A DNA stretch of 64,000 nucleotides, from positions 2,021,001 through 2,085,000 of the forward strand of contig NC_135559.1 of assembly GCF_964340395.1 (NCBI RefSeq). Reading direction: 5' to 3'. The DNA comes from Glandiceps talaboti. Lineage: Eukaryota > Hemichordata > Enteropneusta > Spengelidae. Of this stretch, positions 1-13,400 are shown one piece after another. The notes beneath the pieces were generated by a model. It was not told where the DNA came from. It saw only the letters and a list, made by a program, of their open reading frames with translations, and did no database searches. A program made the translations under genes and the position numbers. Within the stretch, counting starts at the first letter, position 1. Each line of letters starts with the position of its first letter.

Positions 1-305
1 GAAAAACAGTTGTCTGGCAGCCCTATAGAAAGATTTGGTCTTGCACATAAGAATCTTGTCAAATCCATCAAATCGAGTACCAGCTCATACACCAACAAAT
101 TACAAAAAGTAGTTAAAACAATCCATCAAAAATCTTTTCCAAAATTTGTGTTTAAAATCACACAATCAGATAATGATATTGTAATTAAAATATTTTCACT
201 CTCTTTCATCATACATTATTTATAAATCATGATAGTATTTGATACCATGCACACACACATGGTTTAAATTTGAAAAGACAGAAACACTTTGAGATCATAA
301 CTTAC

Positions 306-462
306 ATTTTCGTTTTAATGTTTGAGCAAGAATACTTGGCCTAATTGTAACAGGACTCATACTTCGCCTACTAGTGAAGGTTCTCCGTGTAGGACTTGGT
401 GTTGGACTTGGGGTCAATGAATTACTTCGTATTGGCATTTGCATTGACGGAGAGTAACATTG
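306..462 (-). CDS. PABIR1: FAM122/PABIR coding exon 6
   Basis: Encodes QCYSPSMQMPIRSNSLTPSP, then TPSPTRRTFTSRRSMSP and LAQTLKRK, matching QCFSPSL...SPTTRFTTRRSQSP...LKRKC of human FAM122A. It ends in a split codon (T|) before a GTAAG donor, so at least one more exon is expected left of the window. Confidence 0.92.
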
Positions 463-3400
463 CTGAAAATAAAACGGAATCATTTTAGAAGTTAAATCAT
501 AACCAGTTACAGTGTGCCATCAACCAAAGTTTGTTGTTGTGAGTCAAAATGAGTAACACTGGGATTTCTTGTGAGTCACCACATAGTAAGAGATACGGGG
601 AACATCAAATTTTGGTGCGTCACTAGAAACTGTGTGCGTCAGTGGCATGTCAAATTGGCTTAGAGGGCACACTGACCAGTTATGTCTCTGTTAGCTCATC
701 ATATATAATCAATTATACCTTCAAATTACTAAGGTTTAGTTGCCATGAAATACTGGTGCAGTCAATGGGGAAACTGTTGATGACATCTTCTATGTTTGTA
801 AACAGTTTAGTTGACTTCCACTATTTAATGTCTAAAATTACAAAATCCATAGTTTTTTTTTCACTGCCCTCTTTATATTTTGTCATGTATTTATTTATAA
901 ATGTTATTTACAGTGTCTAAGGAGACAGATTTGATTAGCAAGTAGCTATTTTTCTGGTCTCCTTTTACCTACCTCAAAACACGTATTATTTTATTTTGTC
1001 TACAAATGTAAATTTAATAAGTAGGTAATAAAGAAGATATATAAATATATCACTATTGTCCAGTTATGTAATCTAGTACATGCCTTAATAACAGTTTAGT
1101 TTCTGTCTGTCTCAATCTGTCAAACCTGATGTCACCGCCTCTTGTAACTTAAATAACGAAAATCACAATGTTTACTAAGGACCACTTTACTGTCACATAG
1201 TGCAATGACCAAATACAATTTAACAATATGGATCCAATATCCATATACATAAATGTGGAAAAACAATACAAAATAACAAATAATACATTTAAAATATTTC
1301 TTTCATTGAATTCAATTAATTTCCCAATTAATTTCCCAATTACTATGTAAATTTTGTAATATTTGAAATGGATTTGTAGTAATATAAGAGTCAAGGCCAA
1401 CATTAAATTAGAGAATAAATAATTGTAAAATTAATTTGTATTAAATTTTGTCCAAAGAATTTTATGAATTCCAAAGTAATATCAACAAAACCCAATAACA
1501 CTGGAATATAACAACCTTGAAAAGATTTAAACCAAAAAAAAAAAAAAAAAAGTAGTTTGCTAGAACAGAAAACGTGCTCATACTCAACAATGTTATTTAC
1601 TGGATAATGATGAAAATACCACTCAGCAAAAACTCCTGTTTTCATTTTTTACACCAATTTTAAAGACAACTTTATCAAAAGAAATACACAAAGTTCAGAA
1701 AAACATAAAATTCCAATTCATCTGTTTTGGAGGAGACACTGTTGGTCAACTAAGGTTACAGAGAGTCCATGGCAAAAGTAGTCTTCAGGAAATAATATTT
1801 TGCAGGCCTTGTAATCGGATTCAGTGACAAACAACAACCCTTGAAAAGACTCAATTAGGTTTTGACTTGTCAATGACATGCCCAACTAAGTAAGGAAAAC
1901 AGTCACATAATTCTTTGACACTGTTCAGAACTGACGTCATTGAGCCTGTAGCTGTCTGTTCTAAGGTCATCTATTTAATGTCCATAGTTTTCCCACTTCA
2001 GGGTAGTTACGGTTGACCTTGTTTTATCAATGGAGTGAAATACTTCATGTCATGTTACATTATATACACATGCCAATGGACATGTCTTCTAACACCATGG
2101 CTATCATTTCAACAACCACTGTATATTTTGATGTGATTGTCCATAATTCACTGAAATCTACAAGGTTCAATTCATTCCAGTTTAAGCCATTCTGTTCTGT
2201 TTTACAGTACATTTTGATGTGATTGTCCATAATTCACTGAAATCTACACGGTTCAATTCATTCCAGTTCAAACCATTCTGTTCTATTTTACAGTAATGTA
2301 ATGAAAGGCACTGAAGTTTAATAGCAAGAATTCCATTCTATCCTATTCGACAGTATATAGGAAATGAAATGTCTTGTTATTAGCAAATTCCACACTGTTC
2401 TGTTCTACAGTATAGGAAATGAAATTCCCTATAGTTAGCATGGATTCATGGCTTTCGTGTTCTACAGTACAGTACAGTACAGTACAGTACAGTACAGGAA
2501 GTGAAATTCCCTATAGTTAGCATGGATTCACAGCTTTCATGTTCTACAGTACAGTACAGTACAGTACAGTACAGTACAGTACAGTACAGTACAGTACAGT
2601 ACAGTACAGTACAGGAAGTGAAATGTCCTGTAGTTAGCATAGATTCCAGGCTGTCATGTTTTACCATAGACCCTACACGCAATGGTTCTACAGTACAGGA
2701 AATGAAATGCCTTGTACTAGTAGAGTGGATTATTAACTGAAATCAACCCAGTATACATGTACATGTACTCATATCATACAAAATTTTGCTCTGATAACAC
2801 ACTGGTCTTTAGCTAATAAAGCATCTGATAAAATTCACATAGTTATTCATAAATATGTCCTTAATTAAAATCTTTTAAATATCTGGTAATATTTCCATAG
2901 TTTTTCATTAATGTATCCATAATTAATTTTTTTTAGAATATCTGGTAAAACTCATATAGTTATTCATCAACAATTCCAGCCTCAACAATAATATACACAG
3001 TCCCAGCTATAGCTGTAACTTTACTATTTTGGGTGATTTTTTGTGAGTTGCAAAACATAACCAACCTTGACTAAAGTTAGTAAAAACAGTTTGACACTTC
3101 TAAATCTAATTATCTAAATTACCTGTCTACTAGTCATTGATGTACATTTGTACTGTACTATATGTATGTACTACAGTGTTTTTTCTAATGGCAGTAAGTG
3201 GGTAAACTAAAACCACAGTTCTCAAATCATTTTATCAGGGTTTCAAAACACTATGGTAGATGGTACAGAAAACTGTACATCATCCCTCTGTTACTTAGGT
3301 TCTCCAACGTGATCAAAAACACTGGTTTAATAAAGCTACAAATAAAAAGTTCAAACCATTTAATCGTTATCAAACTGTAATATGTGTCTATGTTGAAAAA

Positions 3401-6400
3401 ACTTTATCAGTACATGTGGGTGACTTTCATATTTATACAGATATCCAGACTTTTTTGTTTGACTGTAGTGTTTCTAATGTCTGATACAAAATGTATGACA
3501 AAAGCAACTTGTGTTTGTTATGGTTGGGGAACCCTGGTAACAGAAAAGGAGAAAGGGGTAAAAATTGCAGTGTTTCCCCATCGAGTCTATGGTGAATTTT
3601 GTTTGGGAACCCAGGTAAAATGACATGGGAACCTTGATAGATTTTACCTACTTACCACCCTTGGCAAAAACACTTGTAGGGAACCTAGGTAAAATGACAT
3701 GGGAACCCTGGTAGATTTTAATTACTTACCACCCTTAGCAAAAACACTGAACAGTAAACATCTCTACATTGTGTGGCCAGTGAAGGTAGTACTAGTAAAT
3801 AACATTTTCATTGATCGATTGATTGATCGATCGATCAATTGATTGATTGATCATATATTCTTCAGAACGTACAATATAAATAAAATACCAAACTGTGACA
3901 AAATTAGTTACATTACATGTATAAGGGCTGTCACTTTTCTGATATGCTGAGGCACAGATTGACATCAGATTATTGTATCAAAGGTTTATTAGTAAAAACA
4001 TATGTCTTTCTACTTCAAAATCTAGGAAAGGATTTTGAAACAGCTGCAGAACAATGCTAAATTTTCTCAATGCAATCAATAGCGTGGAAATAATACTTCA
4101 ACAAGATAAACCATATTACTAGAGTATTCAATTTTACAGTTTGCCAGTGTGATGGTACCATATGCCAGGTCATACCCGCTCAGTAAAAATAGGATGTACA
4201 TATACATGTATGTGTATTTGAAAGATTTTGCTACCAATGTAAATGCATTCAATTCTTTTATTTAATATTTTGGAACTAAACAGAGGACATTCATCAGCTG
4301 GGCAGTCTAGCCAGCAGTACTGTACTCCTGCCATCTATTCCTGGTGAAGATCCTCTGTGAAGGTCTATGTTGAATAACAGAATTTTATTTAATCATATTG
4401 GGAACAAAGATCTTTGTTTTTTTTTATGTCAAACTGTAGAACAGAAAACCAGTCAGATATACACTATGACCTGTTAATATTCAATACACTTTAAGGTCAC
4501 TGGCTGGAACAGGCTATCTGGTTAATGTCTGATGTGGTGATCATGTCAAGAATTTAAACATTTTATACAAAGAACTATTGATGCAAAAATAAAAGTAATA
4601 CATTTGAGATTAAGAATGAGCTGAATTCTACATCACGTTTAATTTGATTGGGGAATAAAGGTGTAAAAGTAGCATTTTAAAATACCTGTAATCTGCTTAC
4701 CTTTCCTAAAACTCTTGTAGGTGATGGGGAGGGTGACGCTGATAATGGTAATGTTGACGGGAAAATGGTTAAAGGCTCGGCAAATTTACTTAATGCTTTG
4801 TCATTCCGTGAACTTGGAGATTCACTCTGAAACAAAAGATTGGGAAATTTTTTGAAAACGTAGTCAGTGATATTATTATTGTAATATAATATGTTAGTCA
4901 AGTAGTCATTACAGGACAGTGGGTTCTACCCTATGATTTTTAGGCAACATTGCATTACTATAAACTTTTGTTGGTATACAGTATTTTAATGGCAATCTGA
5001 TTTTTTTAAAGGTTTCATTTCTTACTTGTGGTCAGGTGTTTGATGATGGTTCTTTTCTCTTTCATCAAAATGTACAGAAATACACTATACAACAATATTT
5101 CCATGAATATGGTAAACATGACATTTTTTTTAACAATTTCATTCGTATTCAATTCATGCAGTTTATCTACAACATTTGTAAAGTAAAAGTAGAAATTGAT
5201 AACATTTTCTGAGTTGTAATAATATGTCCTGTATGCTTTATACTGGAGTGAGTTGTAATGATATGTTCTGTATGTTTAGTTTAGTGTGAAATTCTATATA
5301 GATATATACTTAAAATCCATCAAACATTCTGCCAAGATAGTAAGAAAATGAAACAACATCCACATATATAACCTTATCAGCACACAAGGAAAATTAATTG
5401 GACAGTGTTGACTTTTTCTTCAAAAGTATGCAATTAATTTTAACATGCAAACACGTATTGACCCCCCATCGACATCTTAAGTCATCATTCAATTTGACCA
5501 CTTGTGACCTTAGAGGGCCTTGTTACTATGAGTCACAAGACTCATAATGACAAGGCCCCTTAGGCCTTGGCTGAATGAAGACAAATATTGGGGAATAATT
5601 TAATTATACCTCACTTTTGAGACTTACTGTAAAGAAAATACTGCTTCTCTATCATATACAGCTATTATTGGAGTATAACTGTTATGATTCCAAACAGCAT
5701 ATTATTCACATTTGTAATAAAATCTTGTCACATGTTTTGTTTAAAAACTGACAACTATCCTAACACTGTACTGATCTGTAATGAAATCTTGTCAAATGTT
5801 CTATTCAAAGACTGACAACACTGTACTGATCATGTTTGTAATGAAATCTTGTCAAATGTTCTATTCAAAGACTGACAACACTGTACTGATCATGTTTGTA
5901 ATGAAATCTTGTCAAATGTTCTATTCAAAGACTGACAACACTGTACTGATCATGTTTGTAATGAAATCTTGTCAAATGTTCTATTCAAAGACTGACAATA
6001 CTGTACTGATCATGTTTGTAATGAAATCTTTTTTTAAGAGACAATGTCAATGAAAGTTTCAATTAAAAGATTGTGTTTCTGCCATTAATTTTCAAAACTT
6101 GTTCATAAAATTCATCAGAGTTCACTTTTTTTGTAGGATGTGTTTTACACGAAAAATAAAACATGGGTTGTTTTAATAGCCAAGATAGATTGTCTTACTG
6201 CCATCAAATTTTGTAACATCTGTATATAAGTCATCACTTTTGTCAACTAGTTTTGCATAATTTTTAGCTTTCATAAATATGCATGTACCTTCTGTAATTA
6301 CAATCTATTCTTAGTATCAACTAAACAGGTTTTTTTATTCATGTACAATGTGCAGTCATATTTTAGTAAATATCTGCCTACCAACATGTTTTTTCCTGTC

Positions 6401-9400
6401 GTCTAAAAATGAAACAAGATATTTTGCTTAACAGCCTATTGTGCGAGTCAATTCTTTTTATTCTCATGAAGAATAAGTCATTGCAGGATCACTTTGGGTC
6501 GACCATAAGTAGGTTTAGTGAAAATACTATGAGAAAAGAAACATGGCTTCCAATTTCACTGAGGAAGACTACAGTTAGTTTAGTCATGGGGAGAGGGGTC
6601 TATGGAATAAATTTCACAGTTATGAACAGCAACTAAATCTTTGTACTATTCTTCCCCTGTGAGACTGTTACTGTTGCATACTGTATGACACATTGCCTAG
6701 AGTTAATTATACCCAGTTTAGTAGCACAAGCCTACAGCAATCTTTCCCTTCTTTAGTTTGATTCACATATTCTGTTCTCTCGTAAGCATAAAATGGCTGA
6801 AAAACTCTTACATTGTTTTCATGGCATCAAGATTGTAATAATGTTGACTTTGATGGGGAAACTCTCTACATAACATGAACAAGAGTCAAACATACTTTCA
6901 GAAACAAAATCTCACATTTTTGATAATATTTTTTGTCAGGGATACATTCAAAGTGTCATTTGTCTTTGCAAAAAGTTTAAATTCTGCTTTTTTCTCTCTA
7001 AAATTGACAGAATTTATCACTTCTGAAATTTAACTTTAGAATTTGAACTTCGCACTGTGCAGATAATTCCATTATGTTCTCTGTGTGCCATCACAATGGT
7101 GGTTCATTGTGTTTCATACTGACTGTAAATTTTCTCTAAAAACTTTGCCACAAAACCCATGATTCTGCCTTCCTGATATGCCATCAAGCTGGTGGTTATT
7201 CTTGTTGACTGGTTAAAAACTTTCTTAAAACTTCAGTCTTTAGCTTTTCTCTAACAAAGACGCCTTTCCAAGCACATGGTAATTTTCAAAGTAACAGATC
7301 TGTCTAATAGTACCAGATTGATTTCTGTTAGGATCATTTGTTACATCAAACCTCAGCTTATGTCAAGGTTGCCCACATACTCTCTGAATAAAGTAACAAG
7401 GGCATAAAACACTCTAGTAATTTCTGAGCACAGTACGTCCTCTTGATGATATGAAAATCACACTCAAAATCACTTCATTGTATATAAAAATGGTTTAGTA
7501 ACAGTTACATGACCCAAGATTCTCCCTTCCTGGTCTCCAACTACATTTTGTAACTAACAACTACAGACACTATTAACCAATCTCTGAGCCTTCTTGTGTA
7601 TATATTATAATGAGGCAGCAACTTACTACTCAACTATGATATGTAAAGGCTATTTTTCTCCCATTTCTTTGTTGTATTAAAAAAATCATAAAAAAATGTC
7701 AGAATAAAGATATTGCAACCAAACTCGCAGCAAACATCCTTCTTGATATGATTGTTTTAGGAGTATTATTATTATTTTGTGTTTCTTTATGATTAATGAA
7801 ATATGACACCAGTAAATATGAAAAATAACTATTTTTTAATATTTTCACTTCTATCTCGGAAACTACATGATGTTTTTCTCTTTTATTGGCATTTATATAT
7901 TCCTTATCAAATTGTCCAACTTCTGTCGGTGGTTTTTGTCGATATCCATCTTCATTTTTTTAAAAATGAATTTTAAAATTTCACACAAGAATAACTATTT
8001 TATTACAGAACGGCCAATGACTGAAAAGATTTGAGATGAAGGGTTAATTTTATCCACTCATTGAAATATTGAAATAATATGATGAATTGTGCGTATACCA
8101 GATGTGACATGATCTTTGGAGTATGAAAACAGAGTATTTTTATGGTGAACATATTTGTATACATACAACAAACATATTGTGCATGGTTTATAATATAAAG
8201 TACCATATGGAAAGAATATGCATTGGTAGACTAATGATACACTTATATTATCTACATATTGTATGTAATTAAAATGTTGTACTTACCAGGGTAAACTCAT
8301 CCCATGAATGACTTAGTTGGAAGGATGATGTTACTCCCCTACAATTTACAAAATGAAAATACAAAATAATATGTAGTACCGGTATAATGTTTTACAAAAC
8401 TGTGTGCTATTTACTATATACTGCATCAAAATAAACATTGTTTTATAAATGTTCATGTATCCGTAACACATAGGTACAATTTATACATTGCAACATTGAA
8501 CTTTCAATTCAAAGCTCATAAAAAGACAAAAGAGACAGAGAACAGCTGTACACAGGATGACTAGTGATTTAATTATATTCATTAAAATCCTGTTTTTTCC
8601 CACTTTGCAGTTTTTTGTGCACAAAGCCCCCACCCCCCACCCCACCCCCATCCAACTGAAGTTGAAAACATTTACTTTGTATACTTTTTTTTATTTGATT
8701 TTTTTTAATATTCACTTTAATCTTCTTTCTCTTTTTTTAAAAATTGATTACGGATCCACTATCACAATTCATCATACTTTGATTACCGAGATATTACCAT
8801 AAGTCGATGTCTCTTAAAATCTACTATTTCCTTTATGGTCTCTTTAATCACCATGGATACCATCTATTTCTCAGTACATGTAATAACATTTTACCTCAAG
8901 CTAGGGGGTCAAAATAGAAGAAGAAGATTGACTTATTCTCACACACCCCTATATAGTAATGTATGTGTTGTGTGTGTGGAGTGGAAGTCAATGTGTTGAC
9001 CAGGAAATTACATATTCCTTGTGTTTTCACAATGCACCTTCCTTGGCAGTACAATTCTAATTCAGTTACTAAGGATTGTTATATTGTTCAGTAGTTTGTA
9101 CTAATACTATAAAACCAGATTACTAAATTCAAAGATATGAGATTCTTACCTTTCATGGACACTTTCCCTTCTGTTGAAGTCGTGATCTAGTTTATCTTCT
9201 TGTTTTATTTGATTTATCCTGGAGGGAATTTTTATTGGTGCTGAAGACTGTCAATAAAAAGAATGAAATTGTAAATTTCTGATTCAACTATCTTAGAACT
9301 TCGAAGTCAACCATCGGCTGGTATCATGGACAGAATCAAAATTGTCACTGGGGCCTACTATATGCAAGTGTTGCAAACATGCATTGTTAAAATCCAGTGT

Positions 9401-12400
9401 TGGGGAGGTAGCAGCGCAAAAACTCCTTAAACTGCTCTCAGTACGATATTTTCTTCATGAAACTAGCAAAATGGTCTAGGATGATTTCTATTGGTCAATA
9501 CATAGCGTCAACATAGATAGACATCTAGTATTTGTCTTTACACATACATATCTACAATTGCACACAAAATATCTACTTTTCACACACTGTATTTTAATTC
9601 TATGTATACCTATGTTTGACATAAAATATATACAGCTTTACAGTGGCCATATGGATGAGAATTTGGTATTTATTTTGGATTTTTATTTGATAAAACAACT
9701 TCACTATGTTTTTCTACTTGAAAAATAATGTGAAAGAACATATACCAAGTCCATGTTCACATCTTGATAAATGGCAAAACATTAAACAATGTGTAAAATG
9801 TTTGTTATTGTACGTACAATAACAAACTGTTTACACTTTGTGCATCTTTTTGCAATGTATTGAGTCATGGACTTGGTATATGTTCTTTTGCATTATTTTT
9901 TCAAGTAGAAAAACATGGTGAAGCTGTTTTATCAAATAAAAATGAATATCAAATTCTCATCCATATGGCCACTTTAACACACAAATTATATCTATTGAAC
10001 ATACATGTACGTGTACATGCATACTATATACATTTTATAGACATTATTCAATATTTATTACTATCACAGCACACAACTTCAAAATAATCTTTTATATGCC
10101 CTTCTTTCATATACAATGAACTCATTAAATTTAAAATCATGATCAGAAAATACTGCAGGGCAGATTTCACAAATCCCTATCTTAAGTCAAGCATTTCACA
10201 TTTTCACTAATCCATGCATTTTCCATTGACATTTGAAAACAGAAATAATCCTAAATGCGTGCTATTTTTTATATAATAATGACTATCAAATGTACCATGA
10301 TGAATGACTATTATTAATAGTCCTATCATCAAACATTGTACATGATGCCACGTACCTCTGGATTTAAGAGGTGAGAGGAAAGTAGTGACAACACCGAAAG
10401 CAATATATCTAGAGCTACATATAAACCTGAGTTACAAAATGTAACTCAAAATACAGTGCATATTTGGTGATATACTTACTGAGCCTGTTGGTGAACTGTT
10501 ATTATTTACATTTGATGATAAACTAGCACTATGTCTTCTAATACGACTCACTTCATAGGGTACAAATAACGGGGCATGTTCATCACTGAAAAAAAAAATT
10601 CGAAAGTAAAATCATCCACATGTAAATAATTTGATCTCCCAGGCGAATGAACTTTTTTGGTTAAAAGCATCTGCTAAAGACCATTATCCATTGTCATCTT
10701 TGCTAAGGCTGGGAAACCCCAGTAACAAAGTATGATAAAACTGGCATAGTTTCCAATACATTGTACCACAGTTTTGGTGGGGAACCATGTTAATATGATA
10801 GAGGTGCTCGGGTAGATTTTACTTGCTTACCACCCTTAACAAAAACACTGCCTACCAGTTTTTCTATTAATCCAGCATATAATGTAATAATAATGACTTT
10901 TATTATCTAAAAGAACAAACAGATAAATAGGTGACCCTATTAGGACAACCTAATCTACATGTACCTAGGGGCCATTGCTGTATAAAATGATAAAACTAAT
11001 TCTAAATTGACACCACAGCAGGTCAAAAGACAAACGTACTGTTAATCACAAGAATATTGAATGCAAGTAGGTACAACAGAAATCATTGATATCAAAATAT
11101 CAAACAATTTCTGTCTAAAAATTTTGTTATGAAAACACATTATTCAGTGGTAAGTAAGTAAAATCTAGCTGTTTGCTGGGTATTTTCTCAGTGTCCCTGC
11201 CAAATAATTATGGTACAAAGTACAGAAATCTAGGCAACTGTGACATATTTCACACACCTGTTACTGAGGTTTCCCAAACTTTAAAAAACAAAATTGTGGA
11301 TTTTCATCATCACTGACATCTCTTCAATTTTCATATAATTCCACAAAAATTTGTTTCACTTAGAGAACTCATATTGAAAATAAGACTTATAAAGATAAAC
11401 TAAAGTAAACGTTCATGGAAATTGCATTTTTTTAAATGAAAATAAAACACATTTATACTTGGTTCTATGTATTCACATGTACATGTACCAGTTTATGCCT
11501 AAACTTTGTGTTAAATTTCTTAATTAAAAAATAAATGACATTCAATTTGAAAAAGGAAATAGTGATGTTTCTGTTGAATTTTGAGGGTGAAACACTTTAC
11601 ACTGAGTACTCACATAAACTGCACATATTGTATGTGTTCTAGTGGGTACATTTTTTCTGAACTTGTACGTTGTAGTTGAGGTGGAATGTAAGAAGTGTGA
11701 TAAGCAACAGAATACAAAGAGGGTTGTCAAGTGTTATAAACAACAGAACAATTAACAACTACTTACATACAACACTTGTACAACATTTAATTATTAATTT
11801 CTAGTTTCTCTTTATTTACCTACAATTCATTTATATTGTGAACAACTCTAAATTAATACCACTTTCTTTAAGGACACATCATGAAAACTACAATTGAAAA
11901 TTACTACTCACAAAGTCAAATTTATTTTGGAAGCAAATCCTACATTTTGTCTGATGTCTTGTCAGCACCATCAGCAGTGTACTAGAATGGACTGTTTTAG
12001 TTGGCACTATGAATCCCATATCCACAATATTCATTCTTACAAATTATCAAGTTCATAATGCAACACAGTATTTTATGCTATAATAGTTAATTTTCACCAT
12101 CTTTTTTCTAAAACTGTTAATATTATATTTGTTTTACAAGTAGTTGCAGATGATTTTGCACACATTCTAAAACTACTAAAATACTTCTGTACTATATGTG
12201 TTGGTGCTGAATAAATATCAAAAATATTATTATGAATAAAAATTAGTGTTACTGTTTAATATCAATGGATTTTTCCTGAATGTTTCAGGATATTCAGTAA
12301 TTTACGCCTTTTCCTTTAACAAGTTTGCCAACAGCAAATTAACGAAAAACGTTTTTTTTACGTTGCCAACAGCCATACAACGAGTGTTGTAGTGAACATG

Positions 12401-12813
12401 ACCGATCGACCGCAGTTAGCTAGCGCTAGCAATTCACTACATTTACTATATTTGTTTAGCCATTTTACGCTTGCTACTTGAGAACGAAATATGTCTAATA
12501 ACAAGTTAATGGTATTTCATACAACGCAAATAAAAGTCAAGTGTAGCTGTGGTTGAACTACGCATGAAAAGTTTACTGTTAATATAAATCAACGTGTTTA
12601 CGAGTTTGTGAGCTCTCTTGAGTTCAGCCAACTTCCTTCGCCCATTCAATGCAATGTATAACACACCGACATGTTCCTGGACACTCACCTCAAAGTTGTG
12701 CTTGACGCCGTTGTTGTTGTTACGGAGGGCAAACTATTCGATCGTCGTAGACGATTAACAGGTTGTGAACATGGCGGATGGTAGGTGTCCACTTCCATCG
12801 CACTCATCTCCAT
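306..12813 (-). CDS. PABIR1: FAM122/PABIR family PP2A-B55 inhibitor, six coding exons, 3' end beyond the window
   Basis: Spliced product of at least 221 residues, from exons 12689-12813, 10480-10585, 9150-9247, 8287-8338, 4701-4826 and 306-462. All borders are GT-AG and all phases agree. Seen: an N-terminal RLRRSNSLP, the family signature RINQIKQED followed by RRESVHER, then QLSHSWDEF, PSPSPTR, QCYSPSM and a C-terminal SRRSMSP...IRPSIL...LKRK. These match human FAM122A in the same order. Known of the family: these short proteins bind the B55 regulatory subunit and the catalytic subunit of PP2A through the IKQE helix region and block the phosphatase, which affects mitotic entry and the CHK1 response. 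RSNSLP fits a 14-3-3 binding site, as at the CHK1-phosphorylated serine in human FAM122A. The last visible codon is split (T|), so the cysteine after LKRK and the C-terminal segment lie left of base 1. Family assignment is firm; orthology to one vertebrate paralogue is not tested. Confidence 0.93.
510..674. mobile_element. hAT-type MITE with 8-bp target-site duplication
   Basis: The 165-bp element opens with CAGTGTGCC and closes with GGGCACACTG, its inverted complement. The 8 bases ACCAGTTA occur on both sides (502-509 and 675-682), a perfect 8-bp duplication as made by hAT transposases. It carries no coding capacity and lies in the intron upstream of PABIR exon 6. A related copy is at 61891-62088, and truncated ones near 37577 and 54590. 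Confidence 0.85.
2105..2740. repeat. Degenerate ~85-bp tandem repeat with embedded ACAGT arrays
   Basis: Sentences such as TTTTGATGTGATTGTCCATA recur about 86 bases apart (2128 and 2214), followed by diverged copies with TAGGAAATGAAAT and TTCTACAGTA. Inside two copies the ACAGT pentamer has expanded, at 2464-2496 and 2546-2613. Intronic in the FAM122/PABIR gene. Confidence 0.8.
3520..3760. repeat. Dispersed and locally duplicated repeat (GGGAACC...ACCACCCTT)
   Basis: Two copies of a ~75-bp stretch ending TTACCACCCTTRGCAAAAACACT lie at about 3605-3680 and 3681-3750. A further copy is at about 10790-10850. All are in FAM122/PABIR introns. Class unknown. Confidence 0.6.
4701..4826 (-). CDS. PABIR1: FAM122/PABIR coding exon 5
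   Basis: Exactly 42 codons, phase 0 at both ends, TTTCAG acceptor and GTAAGC donor. Encodes a serine/proline-rich segment ending SPSPSPTRVLGK, matching the SPAPSPTRGIGK proline-directed phosphosite region of human FAM122A. Confidence 0.9.
5470..5612. mobile_element. Truncated copy of a palindromic element (CCCCTTAGG...GGCTGAATGAAGACAA)
   Basis: Contains an internal inverted repeat around GGCCTTGTTACTATGAGTCA and ends GGCTGAATGAAGACAAATAT. The same end sequence recurs in collagen introns at about 40255-40830 and 47180-47470, so this is one dispersed family. Non-coding. Confidence 0.65.
5712..6034. repeat. 60-bp minisatellite
   Basis: Four almost identical 60-bp units begin TGTAATGAAATCTTGTCAAA at 5779, 5839, 5899 and 5959, with a partial fifth at 6019 and a diverged copy before them. 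Since 60 is divisible by three the array is an open frame, but it lies within a PABIR intron and is not coding. Confidence 0.92.
8287..8338 (-). CDS. PABIR1: FAM122/PABIR coding exon 4
   Basis: A 52-nt exon with GTAAGT donor, encoding GVTSSFQLSHSWDEFTL. It aligns with VQTAMQISHSWEESLSL of human FAM122A. It is too short to stand out as an open frame; it was found by phase and similarity. Confidence 0.9.
9150..9247 (-). CDS. PABIR1: FAM122/PABIR coding exon 3 (PP2A-binding core)
   Basis: Encodes SSAPIKIPSRINQIKQEDKL and then NRRESVHER, the best conserved block of the family (human RLHQIKQEEG...NRETVHER). In published PP2A-B55 complexes this part of FAM122A contacts B55 and the catalytic subunit. 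The arginine codon is split AG|G into the next exon. Confidence 0.93.
10480..10585 (-). CDS. PABIR1: FAM122/PABIR coding exon 2
   Basis: Preceded by a long T-tract and CAG acceptor, followed by a GTAAGT donor. It completes the serine codon split by exon 1 and encodes DEHAPLFVPYEVSRIRRHSA and a serine/asparagine-rich tail. This fits the poorly conserved stretch before the PP2A-binding helix in FAM122A. Confidence 0.88.
12689..12813 (-). CDS. PABIR1: FAM122/PABIR coding exon 1
   Basis: Starts with ATG at 12813 and ends in TTG AG before a GTGAG donor. It encodes about 41 residues, beginning MEMSAMEVD and carrying RLRRSNSLP, the equivalent of RRSNSAP in human FAM122A. The start is chosen because it is the first in-frame ATG and gives an N-terminus of the length normal for the family. 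In-frame ATGs at codons 3 and 6 are alternatives. Confidence 0.9.
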
Positions 12814-13400
12814 AGCTAAATTCAACGACGAGAGAACAAAGTGGACATTGGAAAGGAAAATACAAAGAAAGACCCAACCTTCCGTAATGTAACTCGAGCA
12901 CTTCGAACACGAACTTTTCTGGTGTTTCTCAGATGTGACACAAATTGTCCTTTTCGGAATCCCAACACGAACAACCAGTCAGCAAACTCCGTAACAGTTA
13001 TAAAACAGAGTATACAGTAAAAGAAGACCAAAAATGGAGGGAAATACCACGAATACCCTTAATTTCAGATAATTTCGCAGGTTTTGTTATGATGGCGAAA
13101 TGAGCGCTATACGCATGCGTGTACCCTGAGCAGAAAGGAAGAAACGTCACTGTTCATTGGCTGAATCGTCACGACAGAGCAAGCTAGTGTAGAATTTTGT
13201 TCGCTCCAGCTTCAAGCAAAATGTGATTTGTAATTCGACACTTTGCATTATTTTAGTTAACCCGCTGGCAAATATAGAATCTCCTGTCGTTAAATCTTTT
13301 TGAAAATACGTGAAACGCTTTTCTTTAGAGAAACGACACTATCCAATCAGAGTCGAGATTAGGTTACTTAGCAAAGATAGTCAATTCGTGAAACCTCGAC
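12814..13400 (-). promoter_or_regulatory. Probable promoter and 5' UTR of the FAM122/PABIR gene
   Basis: This stretch, directly upstream of the first coding exon, is clearly richer in CpG than the surrounding AT-rich DNA (for example CTCGCGCGTACAACGAG near 13402 and several CG steps around 12730-13100). No gene is seen on the opposite strand. Promoter role is inferred from position and composition; no transcription start can be fixed. Confidence 0.45.
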
